Source: DASZGI01 sp035938995
GTDB lineage: Bacteria > Actinomycetota > Actinomycetes > Streptomycetales > Catenulisporaceae
Reading direction: 5' to 3'
NCBI RefSeq assembly: GCF_035938995.1
Contig: NZ_DASZGI010000022.1
Span: forward strand, 1 to 47,298
DNA length: 47,298 bases
A program made the position numbers and the translations under genes. The notes beneath the pieces are model-generated. The model saw only the letters and a program-made list of their open reading frames with translations, did not search any database and was not told the origin of the DNA. Within the stretch, counting starts at the first letter, position 1. Each line of letters opens with the position of its first letter. Positions 20,983 to 31,300 of the stretch are shown here, one piece after another.

Positions 20983-21011
20983 GGAGCGGCCGGCGGCGGA
21001 AGGATTGCGGG

Positions 21012-24000
21012 ATGACAGTGACCACGGAGCAGCGCTCGACGCCGGAGTCCGGCCCGACCCGGGGGGCCGCCGGACTGCCTCCGCTGCCCGAGCCCGGGCA
21101 GGTGGTCGATGTACGGGGTGCGACGTGGGCGGTGACCGACGTGCGCGAGCAGGGTTTGCCGCGCAGCCCCGCCGACGAGGGGACCGCTCGGCTCTCGCAC
21201 GTGGTCAGCCTGCAATCCCTGGCGGAGGACCGCCTGGGCGAGGAGCTCGCGGTGGTCTGGGAGCTGGAAGTCGGGCACACGGTGGCGCCTGACCAGGGGC
21301 TACCGGAGACGATCGCCGCAGACGGCTTCGACGACCCGAGCACGCTTGCGGCGTTCGTGGACGCCGTGCGCTGGGGGGCCGTGACTTCCGCTGACGCTGA
21401 CTCGTACCAGGCGCCGTTCCGCAGCGGCGCGAACGTTGAGGCATATCAGCTTGAGCCGCTGCGCCGGGCGCTGCAGTCCGCGCGCACGAACCTGCTGCTC
21501 GCCGACGACGTCGGCCTGGGCAAGACGATCGAGGCGGGTCTGGTTGTGCAGGAGCTGCTGCTGCGGCACCGGGCGCGTTCGGTGGTCATCGTCTGTCCGC
21601 CGAGCCTGGCGCTGAAGTGGCAGGACGAGATGCGCGAGAAGTTCGGCCTCGACTTCGTGATCGTCAACAGTGACCTGATGGCGCAGGTGCGGCGCGCCCA
21701 CGGGCTGAACGCGAATCCGTTTCGGCTCTTCCCGCGCGTCATCGTGAGCATGTCCTGGCTGCCGACGGTGCGCGCGCAGCGTCTGCTGCGCGCCGTGTAC
21801 GCCGACGCCCGCGACACGGCCACCGCGCGGCGCTTCGCGTTTGACGTACTCGTGGTCGACGAGGCACACCACGTCGCCCCGGCCAGCCCCAGCTCGCCGG
21901 ACGGCCGCCGTGGCTACGCCATCGACAGCCAGCGCACGCTGGCCACGCGGGAGCTGGCCGAAAGGTGCGAACACCGCCTGTTCCTGAGCGCCACGCCCCA
22001 CAACGGCTACCAGGAGTCGTTCACGGCGCTCATGGAGATGATCGACGGCCGCCGGTTCAAGCGCGGCGCGATCCTGAACGAGCAGGCGCTGCGCGAGGTC
22101 ACGGTCCGTCGGCTCAAGACCGAGCTGAAGGACAAGGGTTTCCCGACACGACGGCTCCAGACGATCCCGTTCACCCCCAACGAGGATGAGCAGCGCAGGT
22201 TCGCTCTGCTCGAGCGCCTGCTCGCGGACAGCGCCCGCGCCAACGGCAAGAAGCGCTCGGGCGATATCGTGGCGATGCTGCTCAAAAAGCGGTTCCTGTC
22301 CAGTCCGTGGTCCTTCGCCCGCACTCTCGAGCTCTACGAGGCAGCGGCCGCGACCGGGCGGCTGCCAGACCTCCCGGATGACGACGACGAGTACTACCAA
22401 GAAGTCCTTGGCAGCCGACAGTCGGACGAGGAGGAAGGCCACGTCGACCAGCCCGAGTTCACCGCGCTGCAGCTGAGCAAGGGCTCCGATCCGCTGGTGG
22501 CCGCCTCACCCGAGGAGATCAGGTCTCTGGTCGAGTGGGGGCGCCGGTACGAGCACAAGCCGGACTCGAAGCTCGAGGCGCTGATCGAGTTCCTCGACGC
22601 GGTCTGCCGGCCGGACGGAAAGCACTGGTCCAACGAGCGTGTCGTAGTGTTCACCGAGTACGCCGCGACGCTCGACTGGATCGCCGACGTGCTCACCCAG
22701 CGCGGCTACGGCGAGGTGCTCTCGGTGATCCAGGGCTCGACACCGACCGAGGAGCGCGAGGAGATCCGCGCCCGGTTCACCGAGGACCCGGCCGAGGAGA
22801 AGGTGCGGGTGCTGGTGGCGACCGACTCGGCCGGGGAGGGCATCGACCTGCAGACGCACTGCCACCGGCTGGTGAACTTCGACGTCCCGTTCAACCCCTC
22901 GCGCCTGGAGCAGCGCATCGGCCGCATCGACCGCTACGGCCAGCAGCAGACCCCGGAGATCTATCACTTCGCGCCGGTGGCGAGTTCCGCGACATACGCG
23001 GCCGACATGGACTTTCTGCGCCGGATCGCCGAGAAGGTAGGCGCGGTGGCGCAGGACTTGGGTTCGGTCAACCAGGTCATCGACGCGGAACTGCAAGAGC
23101 ACTTCAGCCCCGACAAGACTGCGCGGCGCAAGAAACCCTCCGCGGCGGACCGGGACAGTGGCGATGCGATCATCACCCGGGCTTTGGCGGGCAGCATGGA
23201 GCTCAACCGGCGGCTCACGGAACTGTCCAGCACCTACGATCAGCGCAAGCTGGCCATGCACCTGACCCCGGAGAACGCACGCCGCGTCGTGGACGCTGCA
23301 CTCACCTTGACCGCGCAGCCCCCGCTGAACGAGATCGGCGACGACCGCACAGACGCGAGAGTCTTCGAGGTCCCCGCACTCGGCCCATCCTGGCAGCACG
23401 CCCTCGAAGGTCTCGATACCCGCCTGCACCCAGGCGTCCCGCGCCCGATCACGTTCGACGACAAGGCCGCGCAGGGCCGAACCGACCTGGTGTACGTCCA
23501 CCTCGGACACGCGCTCATGCAGCGCTCGGCCAGGCTGCTGCGCAGCGCGCTGTTCAGTGTCGAGTCCCCGGTGCAGCGGGTGACGGCGGTCGTCATCGAG
23601 GATGCGCCGGAATCGTGCGTCGCCGCGATCTCCAGGCTCGTGCTCGTCGGCCGCGGCGGACTGCGGCTGCACGAAGAGGTCTTCCTCACCGGCGTGCGGC
23701 TGCGCGGCCAGGCGATGGCGGAGGCCAAAGTCGAGGCCGTGCTCGACGAGGCCCTCGACGCCGAGCGCTTGCTTCCTGCCGATCAACGCACCCGCGCGCA
23801 GCTCGCGCAACTGTGGAACGCGGACGGCTCGCGCCTGCGCACCCGCCTGCTCAGCGCGGTCACGCGCCGGGCCGAGACACACCAGGAGCGGGTGACCGAA
23901 GAACTCAGGGCGCGCCGCGCCGCCGACATCGAACGCGCACGCGAGATCTTCGCCGCGTTCCGCAGGAACTTGACAGAGTCGCGCGACCGGCTGGCTGCGG

Positions 24001-24242
24001 AGATCAGCAAGCAGGACGAGATGCTTTTCACCGACGACCAGCAGCGGCAGCGGCGCAGGGACCTGGCCGGTATGGATGACCGGCTCGAAAGCCTGCATGA
24101 GGAGGAACAGCGCGAGATCGCCGCGATCGACGAACGCTACACCGACATCAAGCCGCACGTGTCGGCCGCAGCCGTCGTCTTCGCGCTCACTCCAGCCGAC
24201 GCCGAACGCGGCCTGATCGAATCCGGAAAGGTGCTGTCATGA
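21012..24242 (+). CDS. drmD: DISARM class 1 SNF2-like helicase DrmD
   Basis: This 1076-aa protein is a superfamily 2 helicase/translocase. Motif I is GLGKT at residues 168-172 ('LLADDVGLGKTIEAG'), and motif II is DEAH at 283-286 ('VVDEAHHVAP'). Motif III 'LFLSATPHNG' follows. The C-terminal RecA lobe has 'LVATDSAGEGIDLQ' and motif VI 'RLEQRIGRIDRYGQ'. The last 300 residues include a coiled-coil-rich tail. Together with the four genes after it, this matches DrmD, the signature gene of class 1 DISARM, which restricts unmodified phage DNA. The ATG has GGAAGGA upstream; its stop overlaps the start of drmMI by 4 nt. Confidence 0.9.
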   Translation: MTVTTEQRSTPESGPTRGAAGLPPLPEPGQVVDVRGATWAVTDVREQGLPRSPADEGTARLSHVVSLQSLAEDRLGEELAVVWELEVGHTVAPDQGLPETIAADGFDDPSTLAAFVDAVRWGAVTSADADSYQAPFRSGANVEAYQLEPLRRALQSARTNLLLADDVGLGKTIEAGLVVQELLLRHRARSVVIVCPPSLALKWQDEMREKFGLDFVIVNSDLMAQVRRAHGLNANPFRLFPRVIVSMSWLPTVRAQRLLRAVYADARDTATARRFAFDVLVVDEAHHVAPASPSSPDGRRGYAIDSQRTLATRELAERCEHRLFLSATPHNGYQESFTALMEMIDGRRFKRGAILNEQALREVTVRRLKTELKDKGFPTRRLQTIPFTPNEDEQRRFALLERLLADSARANGKKRSGDIVAMLLKKRFLSSPWSFARTLELYEAAAATGRLPDLPDDDDEYYQEVLGSRQSDEEEGHVDQPEFTALQLSKGSDPLVAASPEEIRSLVEWGRRYEHKPDSKLEALIEFLDAVCRPDGKHWSNERVVVFTEYAATLDWIADVLTQRGYGEVLSVIQGSTPTEEREEIRARFTEDPAEEKVRVLVATDSAGEGIDLQTHCHRLVNFDVPFNPSRLEQRIGRIDRYGQQQTPEIYHFAPVASSATYAADMDFLRRIAEKVGAVAQDLGSVNQVIDAELQEHFSPDKTARRKKPSAADRDSGDAIITRALAGSMELNRRLTELSSTYDQRKLAMHLTPENARRVVDAALTLTAQPPLNEIGDDRTDARVFEVPALGPSWQHALEGLDTRLHPGVPRPITFDDKAAQGRTDLVYVHLGHALMQRSARLLRSALFSVESPVQRVTAVVIEDAPESCVAAISRLVLVGRGGLRLHEEVFLTGVRLRGQAMAEAKVEAVLDEALDAERLLPADQRTRAQLAQLWNADGSRLRTRLLSAVTRRAETHQERVTEELRARRAADIERAREIFAAFRRNLTESRDRLAAEISKQDEMLFTDDQQRQRRRDLAGMDDRLESLHEEEQREIAAIDERYTDIKPHVSAAAVVFALTPADAERGLIESGKVLS

Positions 24243-27200
24243 GGCGAGGCGCACAGAACCGGCGCCGCGCGGGCGCGCCGTCCGCGGCGGACCAGCACCG
24301 GGCATGGCTCGAACTGGTGGACACCGACGGGCCGTTCCTCGCGATCCCCGCACTCAAACGGGTGTGGCCGCAGGGGATGCCGCGCCTCGCTGCGGACCAG
24401 GTGGCGCTGCTCAAGGCAGCCAGGCCCTCATTCGAGAAGGCGTGGGAGGACTGGGACCTACGCCGCGACGACCAAGCCGCCCTGGATCGATACCGCGAGG
24501 CGCGCGACACATGGGTCGAACGTGTGCTCCGCGACGTGCTCGGCTGGGGCGATAGGTATACGAGCGACCTGGGCGACGCCGCGCTCGCGCCCGTGGCCGG
24601 CGGTGTGCACTCACCCAGCCACGTCGTGACCGTCCGGCCGACCGGAGCACTCGTGCACGCCGGGAACATCGGGGCGCTCGTGCTCGTCGTCGACCCGGTG
24701 GAATCGCTGCGCGATCCGCTCGACGACGGATGGGCGACCAGCCCGATCGACCGTATGGAAGAACTGCTGCGGCACGCCAAACTGACCGAGACGATCGGTG
24801 TCGTGACCGACGGCCGCTGGTGGGCGATTGTCAGCGCCCGCACAGAAACGATGGCCGCATCCGGGATCATCGACGCGCAAACGTGGATCGAAGAGCCGCA
24901 GACCCGCGACGCGTTCATTGAACTGCTCCGGCTGCGCCGCTTGCGCGGAGGTAAGCCCGAAGACCGGCTCACCGCATTGTTCGGCGAGTCGGTCGCGGCG
25001 GCCGAGGAGATCACCGAAGCGCTCGGAGTGCAGGTGCGCCGGGCGGTCGAGCTATTGGTGCAGGCACTGTCGGAGGCCGCCCTCGACGCCGTGCGGCGCG
25101 GCGAGCCCGACCCGTTGCCCAAGGACCGGTCCGTGGTCTACGACGCGGCCGTGACGGTGATGATGCGGGTGGTGTTCCTGCTATTCGCGGAGGAACGCGG
25201 GCTGTTGCCGCAGACCCGGCTGTTCGCTGCGGGCTACGGCATCAGCGACGAACTCGATGTCCTCGACCAGCGCACCCGCGAGGAGCAGGGAAGCGAGGCG
25301 CTCGACGGCACACACCTGACGTGGCACAGGCTGCTCGCCACCTCCCATGCACTCGCGCGCGGCGCGTCGTTTGAGGACCTGCGGCTGCCCTCCTACGGCG
25401 GATCCCTGTTCGACCCGGAGCGGTTTCCGTTCCTGACCGCGCGCAGCCCGCGCGGCACTCTGTCGATCACGGTCAGCGACCGGGTCATGCTCGCAGTCCT
25501 CGAATCGGTGCAGATGGCGCAGTTGCGCGGCGAACCGGCGCGGCGCATCTCGTTCCGCGACGTCGACGTCGAGCAGATCGGCTACATCTACGAAGGCCTA
25601 CTCGGCTACTCGAGCGCGGAGGTCACGCGCGAGACGGGCGTCGTCCTCGGGTTGATCGGAAAATCTGGCGAGGAACCAGAGATCCCTCTCGACGTGTTCG
25701 AGGAGATGGCCGAGCGGCGCGGCGACGATTCGGGCAAGCTCGCTGATGACGTTCTCGCCTGGGTCAAAGAGCACCAGCCGGCGGCCAAGGCACCATCGAA
25801 GGCCGCGCTGGCCAAAGCGATCCGCACAGGCGCGGACGCTACGGACGCAGAGCGCGCACTTCGGCGGGTCGCGCCCGGGGACGAGGAGCTGCGCGACCGT
25901 CTGCGTCCGTTCATCGGGATCATCCGACGCGACCTGCGCGACCGACCGGTCGTCGTCGAGCCGGGCGGGGTCCTCGTCGTGGAGACGCCGTCGCGCGCGA
26001 CGGCTGGCGCCCACTACACGCCGCGCAAGCTCGCCGAGGAAGTCGTCCAGTATGCGCTCGAACCGCTGGTCTACAACCCTGGTCCGCACCAAACCGCGGA
26101 CCAGGATGCGTGGCGGCTCGTCTCGCCCGAAGAGATTCTGGACCTAAAGGTTGCGGACATCGCCTGCGGCTCCGGCGCCTTCCTTGTCGCGGCGGCAAGG
26201 TTCCTCGCGGCGCGGCTCGTGGAAGCATGGCGACGGGACGATGTGGCTCGCGGCAGCTCACACGACCTGTACGTGCACGCGATAAGAGAGGTCGTGGCGC
26301 ACTGCCTGTACGGCGCGGACATCAACGCGATGGCCGTGGAAATGTGCAAACTGTCGCTCTGGCTCGTCTCACTCGACCCCAAGCTGCCGTTCTCCTTCGT
26401 CGACGACAAGGTGCTACACGGAAACTCGCTGCTGGGGCTGACCGATCCGGAGCAGTTGCGTGCATTGCACATCACGCCGAAGAAGGCTGCGGCCGACGCG
26501 CTGTTCGACATCGGCACCGGGTCGGTCATGGTCAGGCAACTGGATGTCGACGACGTGCTGCGGCGCGCGTCGAGGTTGAGAAAGGCGCTGGCCTCGGAGG
26601 TCAACGACGACGACCCGCAGCGCTCTGCGGCGACGAAGGGCAGGCAGTGGCGGGAGTACCAGGAACTGACGAGGCAGTTGGCAGATGTCGCGGACGGCGT
26701 GATCGCGACAGGACTCAGGTTCGGCGGGAAGCCGGGCAAAGCGCTGAACGAGGCGTACGAAAACCTGCGCATCGCAGTCGGGATGGCCTATCCAGCGGAC
26801 GGCAGCGAGCCGGACCGTTCAATGTTGGACGGGATTCTGAAGGCCGGGCTGACGCCAACTGTCGAGACTGACTACGAGCGCTGGAAGCCGCTGCACTGGA
26901 TCCTGGTTGTGCCTGACGTTATGGAGCGTGGTGGCTTTGACGCTATCATCGGAAATCCACCGTTTTTGACTTCGACTAAGATCACTCCTGCGCTTAGCTC
27001 TCGGATTCGCGACTGGGCAATTTGGCATACCGCAGAAGGCAGAAGCGGAAAAGCCGATCTCGTAGTTTACTTCTTCTTGAGAGCACATCAGCTTGTCTGC
27101 TCGGATGGATGTCTTGCCCTAATCGGTACTAACTCTATTGCCCAGGGCGACAGTAGAAAGGTCGGCCTGGCCTCGATGATTGAAAACGGATTAGAGGTGT

Positions 27201-28363
27201 ATCGAGCGGCGAGAAGCAGGCCGTGGCCCGGAGGAGCTGTATCTCTTGAGTTCGCTCTTGTCTGGGCAACGAAACGACGTTTGGGTGCCGCAGCAGTTCG
27301 CGTATTAGATGAGCAGCCGGTAGGGGCTATTTCAAGTCTGTTAGAACCCACGGGTACAGCTTTCAGCGAGCCCAATCGTCTAAGTAGCAACAGGGCGCGG
27401 GCCTTCCTTGGTTGCAAGCTACGTGGAGCGGGTTTTGTTATTGAAAAGAGAATTGCCTCAAGCTGGATTTCGGCAAACCCGTCCATTGGCCGCGTGGTGC
27501 TGCCATATTTCACGGGCGATGACATCAATGATATGGTAGAACTACACGCACAGCGAATGGTGATTGACTTTAGTGGCATGACAAGGGCGGAGGCTGAAGG
27601 GTTCGAAGCCCCCTTCGACCGTCTCGCAAATACAGTTCGCAGGCAACGTCAAAATAGTTCTACGCGTCAATTGAGAGAGCAATGGTGGAGGTTTGAATCA
27701 ACTGCCCAGGGAATGAGGCGCGCGACAAGCCGGCTTCGCGAGTTTCTGGTTTTCGCAGAAGTGTCGTCCACAATTATTCCCCGGCGCGTCCCGGCTGGCC
27801 CAGTCTATAGCCATAAGGTAATTATAGTTGCTACTGATTCGTACGCAGAGCAAGGCGCGTTATCTTCATCGGCTCACTGGTTGTGGGTAGCTCGTTACAG
27901 CACCACGAACCGAGTAGATCCGAGCTATTCACCAAGCGTGGCTTATGAAACGTTTCCTAGGCCACCGGCTACAGAACCGCTCGAAGAGATTGGAAAGATA
28001 CTCGAGTTAGAGCGGCGCGAAATTATGGTGCGTCGCGGTCTCGGTCTGACCAAGCTCTACAATCTGGTCAACGACCCGGAAACCGACTCGTCCGATTCCG
28101 ACGTTGCGCGCCTGCGCGAGATCCATGTTGAGCTCGATCGCGTCGTCATGGACGCCTACGGTTGGTCCGATGTTCCGCTCGACCACGGCTTCAATACATA
28201 TCGCCAGATGCGCCGTTGGACTGTTAGCCCTGAAGCGCAAGTCAGGATTCTCGACCTACTGCTGGATGAGAACCATCGTCGCACCGCGCTCCAGGGCGAG
28301 GCGCTTCCAGCTCTCGACTCCGAGGACGAGGACTCCGACTCGATCGAAGGTGACGACGAGTGA
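24239..28363 (+). CDS. drmMI: DISARM class 1 N6-adenine DNA methyltransferase DrmMI
   Basis: This 1374-aa protein is a large Eco57I/BREX-PglX-style adenine methylase. The SAM-binding motif I is 'VADIACGSGAFLVAA' (Gly-rich core at about 641-646), and the catalytic NPPF is at 906-909 in 'FDAIIGNPPFLT'. It should methylate host DNA so that DISARM spares it. The N-terminal 600 residues are Arg/Glu-rich without a motif I recognise. From about residue 890 to 1260 the DNA is markedly less GC-rich and contains five TTA codons, unlike the rest of the operon. The ATG overlaps the drmD stop (ATGA), and its stop overlaps the GTG of drmA. Confidence 0.92.
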   Translation: MRRGAQNRRRAGAPSAADQHRAWLELVDTDGPFLAIPALKRVWPQGMPRLAADQVALLKAARPSFEKAWEDWDLRRDDQAALDRYREARDTWVERVLRDVLGWGDRYTSDLGDAALAPVAGGVHSPSHVVTVRPTGALVHAGNIGALVLVVDPVESLRDPLDDGWATSPIDRMEELLRHAKLTETIGVVTDGRWWAIVSARTETMAASGIIDAQTWIEEPQTRDAFIELLRLRRLRGGKPEDRLTALFGESVAAAEEITEALGVQVRRAVELLVQALSEAALDAVRRGEPDPLPKDRSVVYDAAVTVMMRVVFLLFAEERGLLPQTRLFAAGYGISDELDVLDQRTREEQGSEALDGTHLTWHRLLATSHALARGASFEDLRLPSYGGSLFDPERFPFLTARSPRGTLSITVSDRVMLAVLESVQMAQLRGEPARRISFRDVDVEQIGYIYEGLLGYSSAEVTRETGVVLGLIGKSGEEPEIPLDVFEEMAERRGDDSGKLADDVLAWVKEHQPAAKAPSKAALAKAIRTGADATDAERALRRVAPGDEELRDRLRPFIGIIRRDLRDRPVVVEPGGVLVVETPSRATAGAHYTPRKLAEEVVQYALEPLVYNPGPHQTADQDAWRLVSPEEILDLKVADIACGSGAFLVAAARFLAARLVEAWRRDDVARGSSHDLYVHAIREVVAHCLYGADINAMAVEMCKLSLWLVSLDPKLPFSFVDDKVLHGNSLLGLTDPEQLRALHITPKKAAADALFDIGTGSVMVRQLDVDDVLRRASRLRKALASEVNDDDPQRSAATKGRQWREYQELTRQLADVADGVIATGLRFGGKPGKALNEAYENLRIAVGMAYPADGSEPDRSMLDGILKAGLTPTVETDYERWKPLHWILVVPDVMERGGFDAIIGNPPFLTSTKITPALSSRIRDWAIWHTAEGRSGKADLVVYFFLRAHQLVCSDGCLALIGTNSIAQGDSRKVGLASMIENGLEVYRAARSRPWPGGAVSLEFALVWATKRRLGAAAVRVLDEQPVGAISSLLEPTGTAFSEPNRLSSNRARAFLGCKLRGAGFVIEKRIASSWISANPSIGRVVLPYFTGDDINDMVELHAQRMVIDFSGMTRAEAEGFEAPFDRLANTVRRQRQNSSTRQLREQWWRFESTAQGMRRATSRLREFLVFAEVSSTIIPRRVPAGPVYSHKVIIVATDSYAEQGALSSSAHWLWVARYSTTNRVDPSYSPSVAYETFPRPPATEPLEEIGKILELERREIMVRRGLGLTKLYNLVNDPETDSSDSDVARLREIHVELDRVVMDAYGWSDVPLDHGFNTYRQMRRWTVSPEAQVRILDLLLDENHRRTALQGEALPALDSEDEDSDSIEGDDE
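26905..28020 (+). other. Low-GC mosaic block inside drmMI
   Basis: From about 26905 to 28020 the sequence changes abruptly to a near-balanced base composition with A/T-ending codons, then returns to high GC, with the reading frame intact throughout. It covers the NPPF motif and the region where target recognition usually lies. It contains in-frame TTA leucine codons in 'IENGLEVY', 'VRVLDEQ', 'SSLLEPT', 'QGALSSS' and 'KILELER'. Confidence 0.8.
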
Positions 28364-31300
28364 GCGCGCCTACCACTGAACCGCGGCCGCAGCAGCCCTC
28401 GCAGCCTCCTGCGAAGGAGTACCGGCTGAAACTGACGCCCGATTCCCGATCCTGGACGGCGCGTGAGAACCTCGTCGATATCCTCGAACGCGAGCTTCTG
28501 GGCCCGGCGAACGGTCCTGAGGAAGTAATCACCGCTTCACCGGATGCCGCCTACCTCGTCGGACGGATCGCACCGTACAAGCTGACCGCAAGCAAGGATG
28601 ATCCGAAGTCCGCCGCGACCACTGACGGCAATGGCGATTCAGACGACGATGGGAACGGCGCCTCCACCGCTGACATCGGCGACGCCGTCGACGCACTCGA
28701 CGGGCGCGGAGTCCCGCTGACCGCAGTGGACGACTCGTTCGCCGACGCGGATTCCAGCGACGGCGCCGACTCTTCCGAGGACCTGCCACAACAGCGGGGT
28801 TTGATGATCCCGGCGTCGATGGGTCTGCGCTGTCAAATCCCCTGCGACCTGGAGTCATTCACCGTCACCGCGTCGTGGGGCGTCTACACACCAATCAAGA
28901 GCGAAGACGAGAGTTCGCGCCAGCGTTCGTACAAGCGGACCCCGGTCGAGATCGACACTCCAATCCCGGTCGCCGACCTCGCCTCCGGCGGCACGAGCGA
29001 GTTCCCGTTGAAGGACAAGGTCGTTCTCCGCATCGATCGACACGATGACGAGGCGGCCGGCTACCGCCTGATTGAGATCGCGCTGTGCAACGACCGGGAG
29101 ACGCCGCGCCGGATCCCCGTCGAGGCGTGGCTCTATCAGACCAAGCTGACCGTGAACGCCGGCGGCGCGGAGGTCTTCCTGCCGGTCTACGACGCGCTGA
29201 CCGATACCCGCCGCGAGCCGAACGACGAGGTGCGCCGCCTCAACCTGCAGTACCGCGACCGGCTCGAGTTCGCCGCCGGGCGCACCTGCTCGGTCGACTG
29301 GCAGGTTGCGCCGGGAGCGCGTCGCGCCAGTTCGGTGTGGACGACGTGGCTGCCCACCTGCCAGACGCCGCAGACCGACGCGCAGGAGATCGGTGCGGCG
29401 CTTCTGGACATGACGTTGCTTGCCAAGGCGAGTGTCGACGAGCTGCGGGCCGGCCTGACGCCGATCGTCTCCGGATACACCGCCTGGCTCGACGGCGAGC
29501 AGCAACGCGCTGAGGCTCTGCCGGATCATCTGCGCTCCGAAGGCCTTGAGGCGGTCGGTGACGCTCGCCGGGTGCAGCAGCAGCTTATCGACGGCCTCGA
29601 TCACCTGCTCGTGGATCCGGAGGCGCTGCGCTGCTTCCAGTTCATGAACCAGGTGATGGCCGAGCAGCGCATCCAGTCGCAGGTGGCCGCGCGGCGCGCG
29701 AACACGCCGCGCGAGTCCATCAAGGAGGCGCGTACCGCGATCCTCGACGCCGAGGGCGCTAAGGCGCACTCGTGGCGCACGTTCCAGCTGGCCTTCATCC
29801 TCATGCAGCTGCCGCTGCTGACGAACCCCGCCGCTGAGAAGCGCTCCGGCGAGCTGGCTCAGGCGCAGCTGTTGTTCTTCCCGACCGGTGGTGGCAAGAC
29901 GGAGGCGTATCTCGGTCTGGCCGCATTCACCTTCGCCATCCGGCGCAGGCAGGGCGCAGTCATGACGGCTGACGGGGCGGCGCTCGACGGCATGTCGGGC
30001 GTCGCGGTCCTGATGCGCTACACCCTGCGGCTGCTCACCGCCCAGCAGTTCCAGCGCGCGACGGCGCTGGTGTGCGCGGCGGAGATCGAGCGGCGCAGGG
30101 ACGAGGAGACCTGGGGCACCGAGCCGTTCCGGATCGGGCTGTGGGTCGGTACGGATGTCAGCCCCAAGCGCTACGACGAGGCAGCCAAGCAACTGCTGAA
30201 CGTGAACGGCGCCAGGTCCTACCGGCTGACGGTGCTGCAGATCCAGCGGTGCCCCTGGTGCGGCAGCAAGATCGGTGCCAGGGAGGTCAAGGCGATCGAG
30301 GCCACCCGGCGCGTGCACGTGTACTGCGGTGACGAGCTCGCGGCTTGCCCCTTCGCCGAAGGCGGCGAGGTGGCCGAGGGGCTGCCCGTGCTGACCGTGG
30401 ACGAGGAGATCTACCGGCTCGCGCCCGCGTTCGTGATCGCGACGGTCGACAAGTTCGCGCGACTGGCACGCGAGGGCGAGGCCGCCGCCCTGTTCGGCTA
30501 CGTCTCGCGCCGGTGTGCCCGGCACGGCTATGTGCACCCGGACTACCTGCCGTGCGACCTGACCGAGAACGGGCGGCATCCGGCCAAGGACGGGCTGCCC
30601 GCGGCGTCGGTGCGCCCGGTCGGCCGGCTGCGACCGCCGGATCTGATCATCCAGGACGAGCTGCACCTGATCACCGGTGCGCTCGGTACGACGGTCGGCC
30701 TTTTCGAAGTCGGTATCGACGTGTTCTGCGCCTGGCGAGACGCCGAGGGCCGGCCTGTCATGCCGCTGCTGGTCGCCTCGACGGCCACGGCGCGCAACGC
30801 GTCCGATCAGGTGCGGGCTCTCTACGGCCGCGACATCACCATTTTCCCTCCGCAGGTACTCGACGCCGGCAGCACGTTCTTCTCCCAGGAGAAGCCCGTC
30901 ACGGACGACTCTCCGGGACGGCGGTACCTGGGCATCAGCACGACTGGAGTGCGCCTGACCACGGCGGAGATCCGCATCGCCGAGGTGCTGATGGCCGGCG
31001 GACAGGAGTTGCTGAACCGGTCGGGTCGTGCCGCCGACCCGTACATGACGCTGGTGGGCTACTTCAGCGCCACCCGTGAGCTCGCCGGTATGGCGCGCTA
31101 TATGGCCGACGACGTGCAGACGGCGTTGTCGAAGGGCAGGCCGTGGTCGCTGCTGCCGCGACGTACCGGCACCGATTTCGGCCAGCTCAACACGGCCGAG
31201 CTGACCTCTCGCATCGCCAGCGCCGACATCACCAGCACCCTCGACCAGATGGCGGTGCCTTTCGACCCGCGGTTCGACTCGCGGGCGGGCAAGGCGGCGC

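Noticed and set aside
22506..24158. Long antisense open frame opposite drmD
   Set aside because: No motif, and drmD in the other strand has a full helicase motif set.
21012..28363. BREX/Pgl system
   Set aside because: The methylase resembles PglX in size, but there is no PglZ phosphatase or BrxC/BrxL-type gene; drmA, drmB and drmC identify DISARM.
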